The position numbers and the translations under genes were made by a program. Source: Rhodospirillaceae bacterium (GTDB lineage Bacteria > Pseudomonadota > Alphaproteobacteria > UBA7985). From it: 19,867 nt of DNA. The DNA is taken from positions 1 through 19,867 of the forward strand of contig PAFB01000051.1 in assembly GCA_002700865.1 (NCBI GenBank). Direction: 5' to 3'. The notes below the pieces were generated by a model, which saw nothing but the letters and a program-made list of their open reading frames with translations, searched no databases and was not told where the DNA came from. Positions 1-6,736 of this stretch are shown here, one piece after another. Position 1 is the first letter of the stretch. Each line of letters opens with the position of its first letter.

Positions 1-954
1 TGCGAAGGCACGGCGACGCTGGCCGCCGGGATCGCAGCAGGAATGACCTACATCGACACAGCGCCCTTCTATGGCTATGGCCTCGCCGAACGCCGGGTGG
101 GAGATACTCTAAGGGCTCTGGACCGGGATCAAGAACCGGAGCGCTGTGTGATTTCAACCAAGGTGGGCCGCTTGCTGGAACCGGGTAAAGTCATTGATCC
201 CGGCGCACAGGACTGGCCGGCCGCATTGCCGTTCCACCCGGTTTACGACTACAGCTACGACGCCATCATGCGTTCCTTTGACCATAGCTTACAGCGTATG
301 GGAGTTGATCGGATCGACATCCTGTTCGTGCACGACATCGGCACTCTCACCCACGGCGATGAAGACAACGCCCGCCACATTCATGACTTGGAACGTGGCG
401 GGTACAGAGCGTTGGATGAACTCCGCCGAGGGGGACAGGTTCAGGCGATTGGGCTGGGCGTGAACGAGGCTCAGGCCTGTCTGGATGCTTTAATGATGGG
501 TGAGTGGGACGCCTTTTTGCTCGCGGGCCGATACACCTTGCTCGAACAAGCCCCGCTCTACGATTTGTTGCCCGCTTGCGAAGCCGCCGGCACCTCAATC
601 ATCATCGGCGGTGCCTTTAACTCCGGTATCATGGTGGGTGGTGAGACGTGGAATTATGCAGCGGCCCCCGACACCGTGCGTCAACGGGTGCATCGGCTGG
701 CTGAGGTCTGCGCGGCCCATGCCGTGCCCTTGCCCGCTGCTGCCCTGCAATTCCCCCTTGCGCACAGCGCGGTCGCATCGGTTTTGCCCGGTGTGCGATC
801 CCGTGCCGAGCTGGCCGAAACGCTAAGTTGGGTGCAGATGCCGATCCCGGTCGAGCTGTGGGAGGCGTTGCGTCAGGCCAGTCTTATTCACCCCCAAGCC
901 CCAACGCCCACGACCTCAATTTCCCCCTACCTGAGCCCCTCGGATAAGCCATGA
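1..954 (+). CDS. Aldo/keto reductase, L-fucose / D-threo-aldose 1-dehydrogenase type (5' end cut by window)
   Basis: The frame is open from base 1, and the residues before the first ATG at 43 (an alanine/glycine-rich helix) continue the family fold, so the gene starts outside the window; 317 codons are visible. The family oxidises the C1 hydroxyl of a free aldose (L-fucose, D-arabinose, L-galactose and relatives) to the lactone with NAD(P)+ in the cytoplasm. The AKR tetrad can be read: Asp in the IDTAPFYGYG motif (about residue 19 of the visible part), Tyr in YGYG, Lys in STKVGR and His in FVHDIG. The end reaches the usual family C-terminus. Its stop overlaps the start of the lactonase gene by four bases (ATGA at 951-954), so the two are cotranscribed and very likely act in sequence. 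The exact sugar cannot be read from the sequence. Confidence 0.9.
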   Translation, partial: CEGTATLAAGIAAGMTYIDTAPFYGYGLAERRVGDTLRALDRDQEPERCVISTKVGRLLEPGKVIDPGAQDWPAALPFHPVYDYSYDAIMRSFDHSLQRMGVDRIDILFVHDIGTLTHGDEDNARHIHDLERGGYRALDELRRGGQVQAIGLGVNEAQACLDALMMGEWDAFLLAGRYTLLEQAPLYDLLPACEAAGTSIIIGGAFNSGIMVGGETWNYAAAPDTVRQRVHRLAEVCAAHAVPLPAAALQFPLAHSAVASVLPGVRSRAELAETLSWVQMPIPVELWEALRQASLIHPQAPTPTTSISPYLSPSDKP

Positions 955-1811
955 CCGCCAGCATCGACGCCCATCAGCATTTCTGGCAGCTCGCGCGCGG
1001 CGATTACGGCTGGCTCACGCCTGAGCTCAAGCCAATATACCGTGATTTCATGCCCGAAGACCTGCGCCCGCTGCTCGACGCCTGTGGTATCGACGCGACC
1101 ATCGCAGTACAGGCAGCACCAACAGTTGCCGAAACCGAGTTTTTGCTGTCGCTGGCCGCGAGACATTCGTGGATCGCTGGTGTGGTGGGGTGGGCAGACC
1201 TCGAAGCAGCTGATGCGGCCGAGGCCATCACCGCACTTGCTCAGACACAGCCCAAACTCGTCGGCTTGCGCCCGATGATACAGGATATCCCCGATCAGGA
1301 ATGGATGCTGCAAGACCGACTGGCACCAGCTTTGGCCGCAATGGCTGCCAACGACCTGACCTTTGACGCGCTGGTTCTGCCCCGGCATTTGCCCGTCTTG
1401 AGTGAGTTTTTGCAGCGGTATCCGAACGTGCGGGTGATCATCGACCACGGCGCGAAACCGCAAATCCGAGACCATGATTTTGAGCCATGGGCAAGCCAGA
1501 TGCAGGACTTGGCCTCGCGGTATCCGGGGGTTTACTGCAAGCTATCCGGGCTGGCCACAGAAGCACGCCCCGAGCAGGTCAAGGCCGAGGACCTTCGGCC
1601 CTACGCCGGTCACCTGCTGCAAGCATTTGGCCCCGACCGCCTGATTTTTGGCTCCGATTGGCCCGTTGTTCGGTGCGCCACTGATTACCAAAAGTGGTTT
1701 GAAGCCGTCGGCGGCTACACGCGCGCGCTATCGGCCGGGGAAAAGGCCGCTGTCATGGGCGGGAATGCGGCGAAGGCTTACCCGCGTCTGGTACTTGAAC
1801 AGAGACGCTAG
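951..1811 (+). CDS. Amidohydrolase family 2 (COG3618) sugar lactonase, L-fuconolactonase-like
   Basis: A 286-residue TIM-barrel hydrolase expected to open the 1,4- or 1,5-lactone made by the preceding dehydrogenase into the free sugar acid. Visible family marks are the N-terminal metal motif DAHQHFW (residues 6-12), a central IDHGAKP histidine motif (about residues 164-170) and the C-terminal GSDWPV motif carrying the conserved Asp. Length and architecture match L-fuconolactonase and L-rhamnono-lactonase relatives. It is translationally coupled to the aldose dehydrogenase and ends in TAG only five bases from the end of the opposing - strand block. Paralogues also hydrolyse aromatic lactones such as 2-pyrone-4,6-dicarboxylate, but pairing with an aldose dehydrogenase and the presence of two sugar-acid dehydratases nearby favour a sugar substrate. 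Confidence 0.88.
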   Translation: MTASIDAHQHFWQLARGDYGWLTPELKPIYRDFMPEDLRPLLDACGIDATIAVQAAPTVAETEFLLSLAARHSWIAGVVGWADLEAADAAEAITALAQTQPKLVGLRPMIQDIPDQEWMLQDRLAPALAAMAANDLTFDALVLPRHLPVLSEFLQRYPNVRVIIDHGAKPQIRDHDFEPWASQMQDLASRYPGVYCKLSGLATEARPEQVKAEDLRPYAGHLLQAFGPDRLIFGSDWPVVRCATDYQKWFEAVGGYTRALSAGEKAAVMGGNAAKAYPRLVLEQRR

Positions 1812-1816
1812 CGGGG

Positions 1817-1996
1817 TCAATAGCCGCTGTGCTGGTCCGGTGCGTGGAGCAGCGTATCGTCGTACTTGGGCAAATCATCGTGCAGCTTCAGCCAGTCCAG
1901 CTTACTTTTGTAGTTGACGTGAAAGGTCGGCTGGAAGGCTTTGGGATCGTCCAGAGACGCTGCGTAGAGATGCATGCCATCAGCGAAACGGTAGCT
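1817..1996 (-). pseudogene. C-terminal remnant of a GFA-family (glutathione-dependent formaldehyde-activating/CENP-V) gene
   Basis: Directly downstream of the DmdA/GcvT-like gene, a different reading frame encodes 59 uninterrupted residues up to a TGA at 1817-1819. They include ADGMHLYAASLDDPKAF, then FHVNYKSKLDWLKLHDDLPKY, which read like the end of GFA-domain proteins (a SLDDP turn, an aromatic strand, then DDLP-x-Y). The zinc-binding CxC and CxxC half of the domain is missing, because the upstream bases are the end of the GcvT-like gene and the frame is blocked by a stop at 2012-2014. The first 15 or so bases overlap the GcvT-like coding end. No ribosome binding site or sensible start was seen. 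I read it as the tail of a gene whose front was lost when the neighbouring gene came to lie against it. Family assignment is from memory of the consensus and is moderately sure. Confidence 0.6.
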
Positions 1997-3083
1997 CGCA
2001 CAGCGTACCCGTCACCGGCGCGCCGTGTCTGATCACTTCGATTTTGTCACCGGGTTTCAGGTCGGTTGAGATCAGGGCAAAGCCGATCATCCGCTCCAGC
2101 TTGAAGGAAAAACAGCCGCACGTCATGTCACCAACCTTCTGGCCCTGCGCATGGATATCGTACCATGTGAGTTGGCCCGGCTGAGGTTCTTCCTCATCGA
2201 GCAGGACGCCGAGCTGATGCCGCCGGGGACCTGCTGCCTTGATCTCGCGCAGGGCCTGAATGCCCAGCACTTCATCGGGGACATGGAGGTCAACGTAGCG
2301 TTCAAGGCGGACTTCATAGGGGTTGGTTTGATCATCAGTATCACCGCCAAAGGACAGCAACCCGCTTTCAATCCGCTCAACCGGGCTTGGGTTTCCTGGT
2401 CCAATGCCCCAAGGCGCACCGGCCTCACGCACGATGTTCCAAAGGTCCACACCGCGCTTGCCGTCCAGCAGGTAAATTTCAAACCCACCCTGCCCCGAAT
2501 AGCCCGACCGCTGAATTTTAACCGGAATCCCGTCGATTTCCGCATCCTCGAACCAAAAAAATCGAATGTCGCGGATCCAGTCACCAAAGACAGCGGCAAC
2601 AACATTCTCGGCCATGGGGCCCTGCACGGCCAAGGGTGACACGTCCGGCTCACACAAATCGACTTGTAAACCGCGCTCTGCCGCAATTGCGCGGCACCAC
2701 ATCAGCATGTCCTTGTCGGCAATTGACAGCCAGAAGCGGTCTTCGGCGAGTTTGAGTACGACAGGATCGTTGACCAAGACCCCGCGATAATCACAGCAGG
2801 CGACATACTTGCCCTGCCCGATCTTCTGGGCGGAGAGGTCGCGGGTGCACAGCATCTGCGTAAAGGTCGCCGCGTCAGGTCCTTCAATCGCGACCTGCCG
2901 CTCAACCGCCACGTCCCACAAGCTCACGCCCTTGGTCAGCCGGTCATATTCGGCGCGTGGATGACCGTAAGAGGTCGGCATGAGCATCCGGTTATAGGGC
3001 GAAAACGCGGCCACGCCTTCCTTGAGCGTTGCTTCATAAAATGGCGAAACACGAAGTCGCGTGTTGGGGCCGATTTCTGCCAT
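1980..3083 (-). CDS. DmdA/GcvT-like tetrahydrofolate-dependent methyl/aminomethyl transferase
   Basis: A 367-residue member of the glycine-cleavage T-protein fold, with the folate-binding GcvT domain over about residues 15-265 and the C-terminal barrel over about 280-367, ending in the usual LPFR. Several stretches resemble DMSP demethylase DmdA more than housekeeping GcvT: YNRMLMPTSYG near residues 31-41, LWDVAVERQVAIEGPDA near 55-71, RSGYSGQGGFEIY in the middle, and VERIESGLLSFG. DmdA moves an S-methyl group to tetrahydrofolate; relatives demethylate aryl methyl ethers, sarcosine or dimethylglycine. There are no P, H or L glycine-cleavage partners here, which argues against a glycine cleavage role. 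It is preceded by a GAAGGA ribosome binding site and lies 50 bases after a Rieske oxygenase. The likely role is to take a methyl or C1 unit from the pathway substrate; the substrate is unknown. Confidence 0.85.
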   Translation of the reverse strand: MAEIGPNTRLRVSPFYEATLKEGVAAFSPYNRMLMPTSYGHPRAEYDRLTKGVSLWDVAVERQVAIEGPDAATFTQMLCTRDLSAQKIGQGKYVACCDYRGVLVNDPVVLKLAEDRFWLSIADKDMLMWCRAIAAERGLQVDLCEPDVSPLAVQGPMAENVVAAVFGDWIRDIRFFWFEDAEIDGIPVKIQRSGYSGQGGFEIYLLDGKRGVDLWNIVREAGAPWGIGPGNPSPVERIESGLLSFGGDTDDQTNPYEVRLERYVDLHVPDEVLGIQALREIKAAGPRRHQLGVLLDEEEPQPGQLTWYDIHAQGQKVGDMTCGCFSFKLERMIGFALISTDLKPGDKIEVIRHGAPVTGTLCELPFR

Positions 3084-3133
3084 GGTGCGGATATCCTTCA
3101 GCGGTCAATCAAAGAGCCAAGCGGGGTGCTGGT

Positions 3134-4270
3134 TTAGGCCAGCCCCCCTTGTAGCGGCGCTCGGCCTTCGGCTTCCAGCATTTTGTTGAGTATCTGCCGG
3201 ACGCGTATGCCGCCTTTGTCTGGGCCGAGCGTGACTTCCAAATACGACAAGCCGCGCGGGTCAGCGGCGATCTGGCGCTGCATGATTTCGAGCAGGTGCT
3301 TATCCTCGTCAAACGCTTCAGTCACGCTCGCCTTGGTCTTGGCAATGACTTCGTCGGAAAGTGCTGGCACGTCAAAAGCCGAACCCCAAAAGTAGTGCGT
3401 CTTGCCACGCTGGGCGGGCGTAACGATGTGACAGCCGCGCATGATGAAGTCTGAGCGACGGCCCGGTTCCGGTGCGGGATCGTGGACGTTCCAGTCGGAA
3501 AAGGAAATCGCGAGCGAGGGCATCGTCCCTTTTTGCACCCGCTTCACCGGCTTATCCTCCGGCAAGCCCATGCCTGCGCAAAACAGCGGCGACAGCGGCG
3601 CGAGGTCGAATTCCTGCTGGTAGCACAGTACATCGCCCTCCATGAAGCTGTCCGGTGCATTGATCCAGTCGTTCTGCTTGAAGGTATTCTTGTGGAGAAA
3701 CGCAATGTGGGTGAGGTCAAAAACATTCTCCCGGATCATCACCCAGTTCGCGGCAACTTCGTAGTATCCGTGCAGGAAGCTCCAGTTCGGATCGGTCTGG
3801 TAAGCGACGTCCGGTGGATCGCGGTCTATGGCTTCAGGATCTCCCATCCAAATCCACAGAAACGCGCCGGCCTCGCGCATCGGATAGGCGGGTATCCGGG
3901 CGATATTTGGCTGCATTTTCTGGGTCGGGGCCTTGGTACACAGTCCGGTCGTGTCAAACTCCATGCCGTGATAGGGACAAACAATCTTGTCGCCGCAAAC
4001 GTGTCCTTCAGACAAAGGTGCCCATCGGTGCGGGCAGCGGTCATAAAGCGCCGCTGGCGTGCCGTCTTCGAGGCGGTAGATGACCACCGGTGTCTCCAAT
4101 ATCCAGCGCGCCAAAGGCCGTTCGCGCACTTCATCAACATGGGCCGCCGCCCACCACATGTTGCGCGGGTAGTTATCCTCCAGCATGCCGTTCGGGACCA
4201 GCTGACCCAAGCGTCGGGGAGACCGTTCGCGCAGCACGTCGTCGGTCGAAATCTCAGTCTTTGTCGTCAC
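3134..4270 (-). CDS. Rieske non-haem iron oxygenase, vanillate O-demethylase (VanA)-like oxygenase subunit
   Basis: A 378-residue oxygenase alpha subunit. The Rieske [2Fe-2S] motif is complete: C79-x-H81 and C98-x2-H101 (CPHRWAP ... CPYHGMEF). The mononuclear iron site is also visible: D185, H188 and H193 in NVFDLTHIAFLH, with an FDED motif near 320-323 giving the probable third carboxylate ligand. Family members use O2 and electrons from a separate ferredoxin/flavin reductase to hydroxylate a methyl group, which then leaves as formaldehyde (vanillate, dicamba, betaine-type substrates). No reductase gene is in the window, so electrons must come from elsewhere. The start is GTG, overlapping the TGA of the upstream PanB-like gene (GTGA at 4270-4267), which implies translational coupling. 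The substrate is not determinable; a methoxy or N-methyl compound is most likely. Confidence 0.9.
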   Translation of the reverse strand: MTTKTEISTDDVLRERSPRRLGQLVPNGMLEDNYPRNMWWAAAHVDEVRERPLARWILETPVVIYRLEDGTPAALYDRCPHRWAPLSEGHVCGDKIVCPYHGMEFDTTGLCTKAPTQKMQPNIARIPAYPMREAGAFLWIWMGDPEAIDRDPPDVAYQTDPNWSFLHGYYEVAANWVMIRENVFDLTHIAFLHKNTFKQNDWINAPDSFMEGDVLCYQQEFDLAPLSPLFCAGMGLPEDKPVKRVQKGTMPSLAISFSDWNVHDPAPEPGRRSDFIMRGCHIVTPAQRGKTHYFWGSAFDVPALSDEVIAKTKASVTEAFDEDKHLLEIMQRQIAADPRGLSYLEVTLGPDKGGIRVRQILNKMLEAEGRAPLQGGLA

Positions 4271-5142
4271 GCCCTGTCCTCTTCGTCTTTTTCCGCCGCC
4301 AGCGCCTGTGCCAGCTGGGTGATTTCTTCGGGTTTCATGGTGTAGCTGTGTTCGGCATCGGGAAAAACGCCGTTCCGCACGTCGGCGGCAAAATCAGCAA
4401 AGGCCTTGGTGGCGATGTCAGCCATGTTGGCGTACCGCTTGGCGAATTTTGGCTTGAAGCTGTCAAAGGCCCCGATCAGATCATAACCGTTGAGAAGCTG
4501 GCAGGTTCCAGCCGCACCAGCGCCTATGGAAAAAGTAAAGATATCAACGGCTTCATCAACGGCTTTGCCAACCTCGCAAGGCATGGCTTCGATTTCCAGA
4601 CCGATGGCACCGGCTTCTTCTATGGCGCGCGCGTTGTCGATAATTTCAAGCGCGGACTGGGCTGTTCGTCCCTGCATCTTGAACCCGCCCAGCTGATGGA
4701 CTCGATGGGGCAGAAGTCCGACGTGGCTCATCACCGGCACACCGGCGTCAGCAATGGCTTTGATCGTATCGATCATCTCCCGGCCGCCCTGCATCTTCAC
4801 CGCCTCAACCCCACCTTCCTTCATCATCCGGACGGCATTGGTGACGCCAAGCTCAGGGGTGGCGTAGGAGCCGTAGGGCATGGAGGCCAGCGTCAGTGTC
4901 TGCGGCGCGCCCCGGCGCACGGCGCGACAGTGATCGATCATCTGATCCACCGTCATGGCCAGCGTGTTCTCGTGCCCATGCAGAGTCATCCCGAGGCTGT
5001 CGCCGATCCCGATAATATCGACACCGGCCCGCTCCGCCCAAGCCGCGCTCATGGCCTCACCCAGCGCCACCATAACCAGGCGCTCTCCAGCCGCTTTCTT
5101 TGCCGCGAGATCGGGGATCGTCAGTTTGCCCGCAGTGGTCAT
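4267..5142 (-). CDS. PanB-like (ketopantoate hydroxymethyltransferase family) protein with altered metal site
   Basis: A 291-residue protein of the PanB fold in the PEP/pyruvate TIM-barrel superfamily. Clear family marks are GDSLGM (47-52), VRRGAP (75-80), MPYGSYATPE (88-97), HVGLLPHRVHQLGGFKMQGR (140-159) and the C-terminal FP-x-x-EHSY. True PanB transfers a hydroxymethyl group from 5,10-methylene-THF to 2-oxoisovalerate in pantothenate synthesis. Measured against E. coli PanB, Asp45 (D48), Lys112 (K116), His136 (H140) and Glu181 (E190) are kept, but metal-site Asp84 is Ser (S87) and Glu114 is Gln (Q118); the TAYD segment near 26-30 is also changed. Pantothenate synthesis is therefore doubtful, and there is no panC nearby. 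It has a GGGAGG ribosome binding site eight bases before ATG and is coupled to the Rieske gene. A C1-transfer or retro-aldol type reaction in the catabolic operon is inferred. Confidence 0.85.
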   Translation of the reverse strand: MTTAGKLTIPDLAAKKAAGERLVMVALGEAMSAAWAERAGVDIIGIGDSLGMTLHGHENTLAMTVDQMIDHCRAVRRGAPQTLTLASMPYGSYATPELGVTNAVRMMKEGGVEAVKMQGGREMIDTIKAIADAGVPVMSHVGLLPHRVHQLGGFKMQGRTAQSALEIIDNARAIEEAGAIGLEIEAMPCEVGKAVDEAVDIFTFSIGAGAAGTCQLLNGYDLIGAFDSFKPKFAKRYANMADIATKAFADFAADVRNGVFPDAEHSYTMKPEEITQLAQALAAEKDEEDRA

Positions 5143-5239
5143 GCACAGGGCCTCCCGCCCCAGTTCAGGATTAACGCAGCGGGATAATGCTGGGTTTTGG
5201 TTGACGGGTCAAAGCCGCCGAAACCCTTGGACTGAAATT

Positions 5240-6676
5240 CTAACCCTTCATCAGGCGAATGATGAAGCGGGTCAGGGAGCCATAGGGTGGATGCAGTAAC
5301 TTGATCCCTGTGAACCGGCCTAGGCCTCTCTGCACAAAAACAGATTTCAAGTGTGAAAACGTGTCGAAACCGGCCTGTCCGTGATAAGCCCCCTGCCCAC
5401 TGGAACCGACACCCCCAAAGGCCATGTCGTTCTGAACATACTGCAAAAGCGTCTCGTTGACCCCGAGTGAGCCCGAGACCGTCCCTTCCTGTACCCGCCG
5501 GATCACCGCCGGATCGTGGGAGAAGACATAGAGCGACAAGGGGCGATCGCGCTCATTGATGAAGTCTATGACCTGATCGAGGCTATCGTAGGTCAGGACA
5601 GGCAGCACAGGGCCAAAGATTTCCTCCTGCATCAACCGGCAGTCCGCCGGGACGTTCAAGGCCACTGTGACCGGCATTTTGTAGACACCATCCTGCTCGG
5701 TCGGCGCGAAACCCTCAGGCCGCAGGATTTGGGCGCCCCCGGCCTCGGCCTCGGCGATCATGTCTTCGAGGCGGCGATAAAAGCGCTCGGATACAATGGC
5801 AGTCAGGTCTTCGTCGTCCATAGCGGCGAAGGAGCGCGTGAATTTATCCAAAACCGCTTGTGCGAATTCATGCGCGGTTGCGGCGGGAACAAAGGCGTAA
5901 TCTGGTGCAGCGCAGGTTTGGCCAGCGTTGAATGCCTTGCCCCAACTGATCCGCTCGGCGGCTTCCTTCAGGTCGTAGTCCGGGGCAACAATGGTTGGTG
6001 ACTTGCCGCCCAGTTCCAGCGTGACCGGCGTCAAGCTCGACGCGGCCGCCTGTGCAATCAAGCGCCCCACGCGGGTTGAGCCGGTGAACAGCAAATGGTC
6101 AAACGGCAGGCGCGCGAAGGCAGGCGAAAGCACCTCACCGCTTTGAAACACACTGATTTCGTCTGCGGCAAAGCTCTCCGCGAACAAGCGCTGCAGCAAC
6201 GAGCAGAGGTTAGGCGTTTCTTCCGAGATGCTCAGCATCACGCGATTGCCCGCAGCAAAAGCACCGGTCAACGGCGAAAGGCTCAGGTCCAGCGCGTAGT
6301 TCCACGGCGCCATGATCCCCACCACGCCCAGCGGCTGTGCCTGTACATAAGCGCCTGCGGGCTGCGACCAGAACGTGACATGCCGGCCGCGCCGCCGCAT
6401 CCATTTGCGCAAGTTGCGTCGGGCGTAGTTGATGGCGTTTTGAGTATTCAGGATTTCCGCAAGCACGGTCTCTGTCCGCGAACGGCACCCAAAATCGGCA
6501 CTCAGCGCATCGATAATCGCCGCCTCGTTGGTTCTCACCATCGCCAGAAGCCGGTCGAGGCGATCCAACCGAACCGCGTATTCCGGGTTCGGATCAGCCG
6601 CAAAGGCGGCGCGCTTTTCCGCAAGGTTCAGTGCAAGATCCTCGGCAACAGCGGCACTGGTGTCTTCCGAATTCAT
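5240..6676 (-). CDS. Aldehyde dehydrogenase, coniferyl aldehyde dehydrogenase (CalB)-like
   Basis: A 478-residue NAD(P)+-dependent aldehyde dehydrogenase. Counting from the chosen ATG at 6676, the oxyanion-hole Asn is N126 (PWNY), the general base E221 (ELGGKSP) and the nucleophile C255 (NAGQTCAAPDY); FTGST and EEIFGPV are also present. The APDY motif after the catalytic Cys and the C-terminal aromatic stretch (HPPYG) are typical of the coniferyl/fatty-aldehyde branch, which keeps a hydrophobic tail. One oddity: the nearly invariant nucleotide-contacting Lys of the KPSE motif is Ser (S149 in MLSISEETP). ATG 6676 was preferred to a TTG nine bases upstream because GGGAG lies about 11 bases before it and only two before the TTG. 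It lies 51 bases after the UxaA-type gene and leads the PanB/Rieske/GcvT set. The substrate could be an aromatic or medium-chain aldehyde from the same pathway. Confidence 0.9.
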   Translation of the reverse strand: MNSEDTSAAVAEDLALNLAEKRAAFAADPNPEYAVRLDRLDRLLAMVRTNEAAIIDALSADFGCRSRTETVLAEILNTQNAINYARRNLRKWMRRRGRHVTFWSQPAGAYVQAQPLGVVGIMAPWNYALDLSLSPLTGAFAAGNRVMLSISEETPNLCSLLQRLFAESFAADEISVFQSGEVLSPAFARLPFDHLLFTGSTRVGRLIAQAAASSLTPVTLELGGKSPTIVAPDYDLKEAAERISWGKAFNAGQTCAAPDYAFVPAATAHEFAQAVLDKFTRSFAAMDDEDLTAIVSERFYRRLEDMIAEAEAGGAQILRPEGFAPTEQDGVYKMPVTVALNVPADCRLMQEEIFGPVLPVLTYDSLDQVIDFINERDRPLSLYVFSHDPAVIRRVQEGTVSGSLGVNETLLQYVQNDMAFGGVGSSGQGAYHGQAGFDTFSHLKSVFVQRGLGRFTGIKLLHPPYGSLTRFIIRLMKG

Positions 6677-6712
6677 AGGCCACAAAACTCCCTAAGTCGT
6701 ATGCCACCAATT

Positions 6713-6730
6713 AAGTCGCGATAGCGACCT
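6713..6730 (-). repeat. Short intergenic hairpin
   Basis: GTCGC and GCGAC (6715-6719 and 6724-6728) form a perfect five-base-pair stem with a four-base loop, extendable by two pairs including one wobble. It sits between the stop of the UxaA-type gene and the aldehyde dehydrogenase. There is no T-run after it, so it is more likely a processing or weak pause site than a terminator. Confidence 0.3.
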
Positions 6731-6736
6731 GACCAA

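Noticed and set aside
1980..3083. Housekeeping glycine cleavage GcvT
   Set aside because: No gcvH, gcvP or lpd nearby, and several stretches fit DmdA better than GcvT.
3482..4345. Long + strand open frame of 287 codons opposite the Rieske gene
   Set aside because: It is the mirror of a strongly supported gene with full metal motifs, and its translation shows no recognisable domain.
4267..5142. Ordinary biosynthetic panB
   Set aside because: No panC or panD neighbour, and two metal-site acids are replaced by Ser and Gln.
4090..5187. Long + strand open frame of 365 codons opposite the PanB-like and Rieske genes
   Set aside because: It runs across two well-supported genes and their junction, lacks any family motif and has no ribosome binding site evident.
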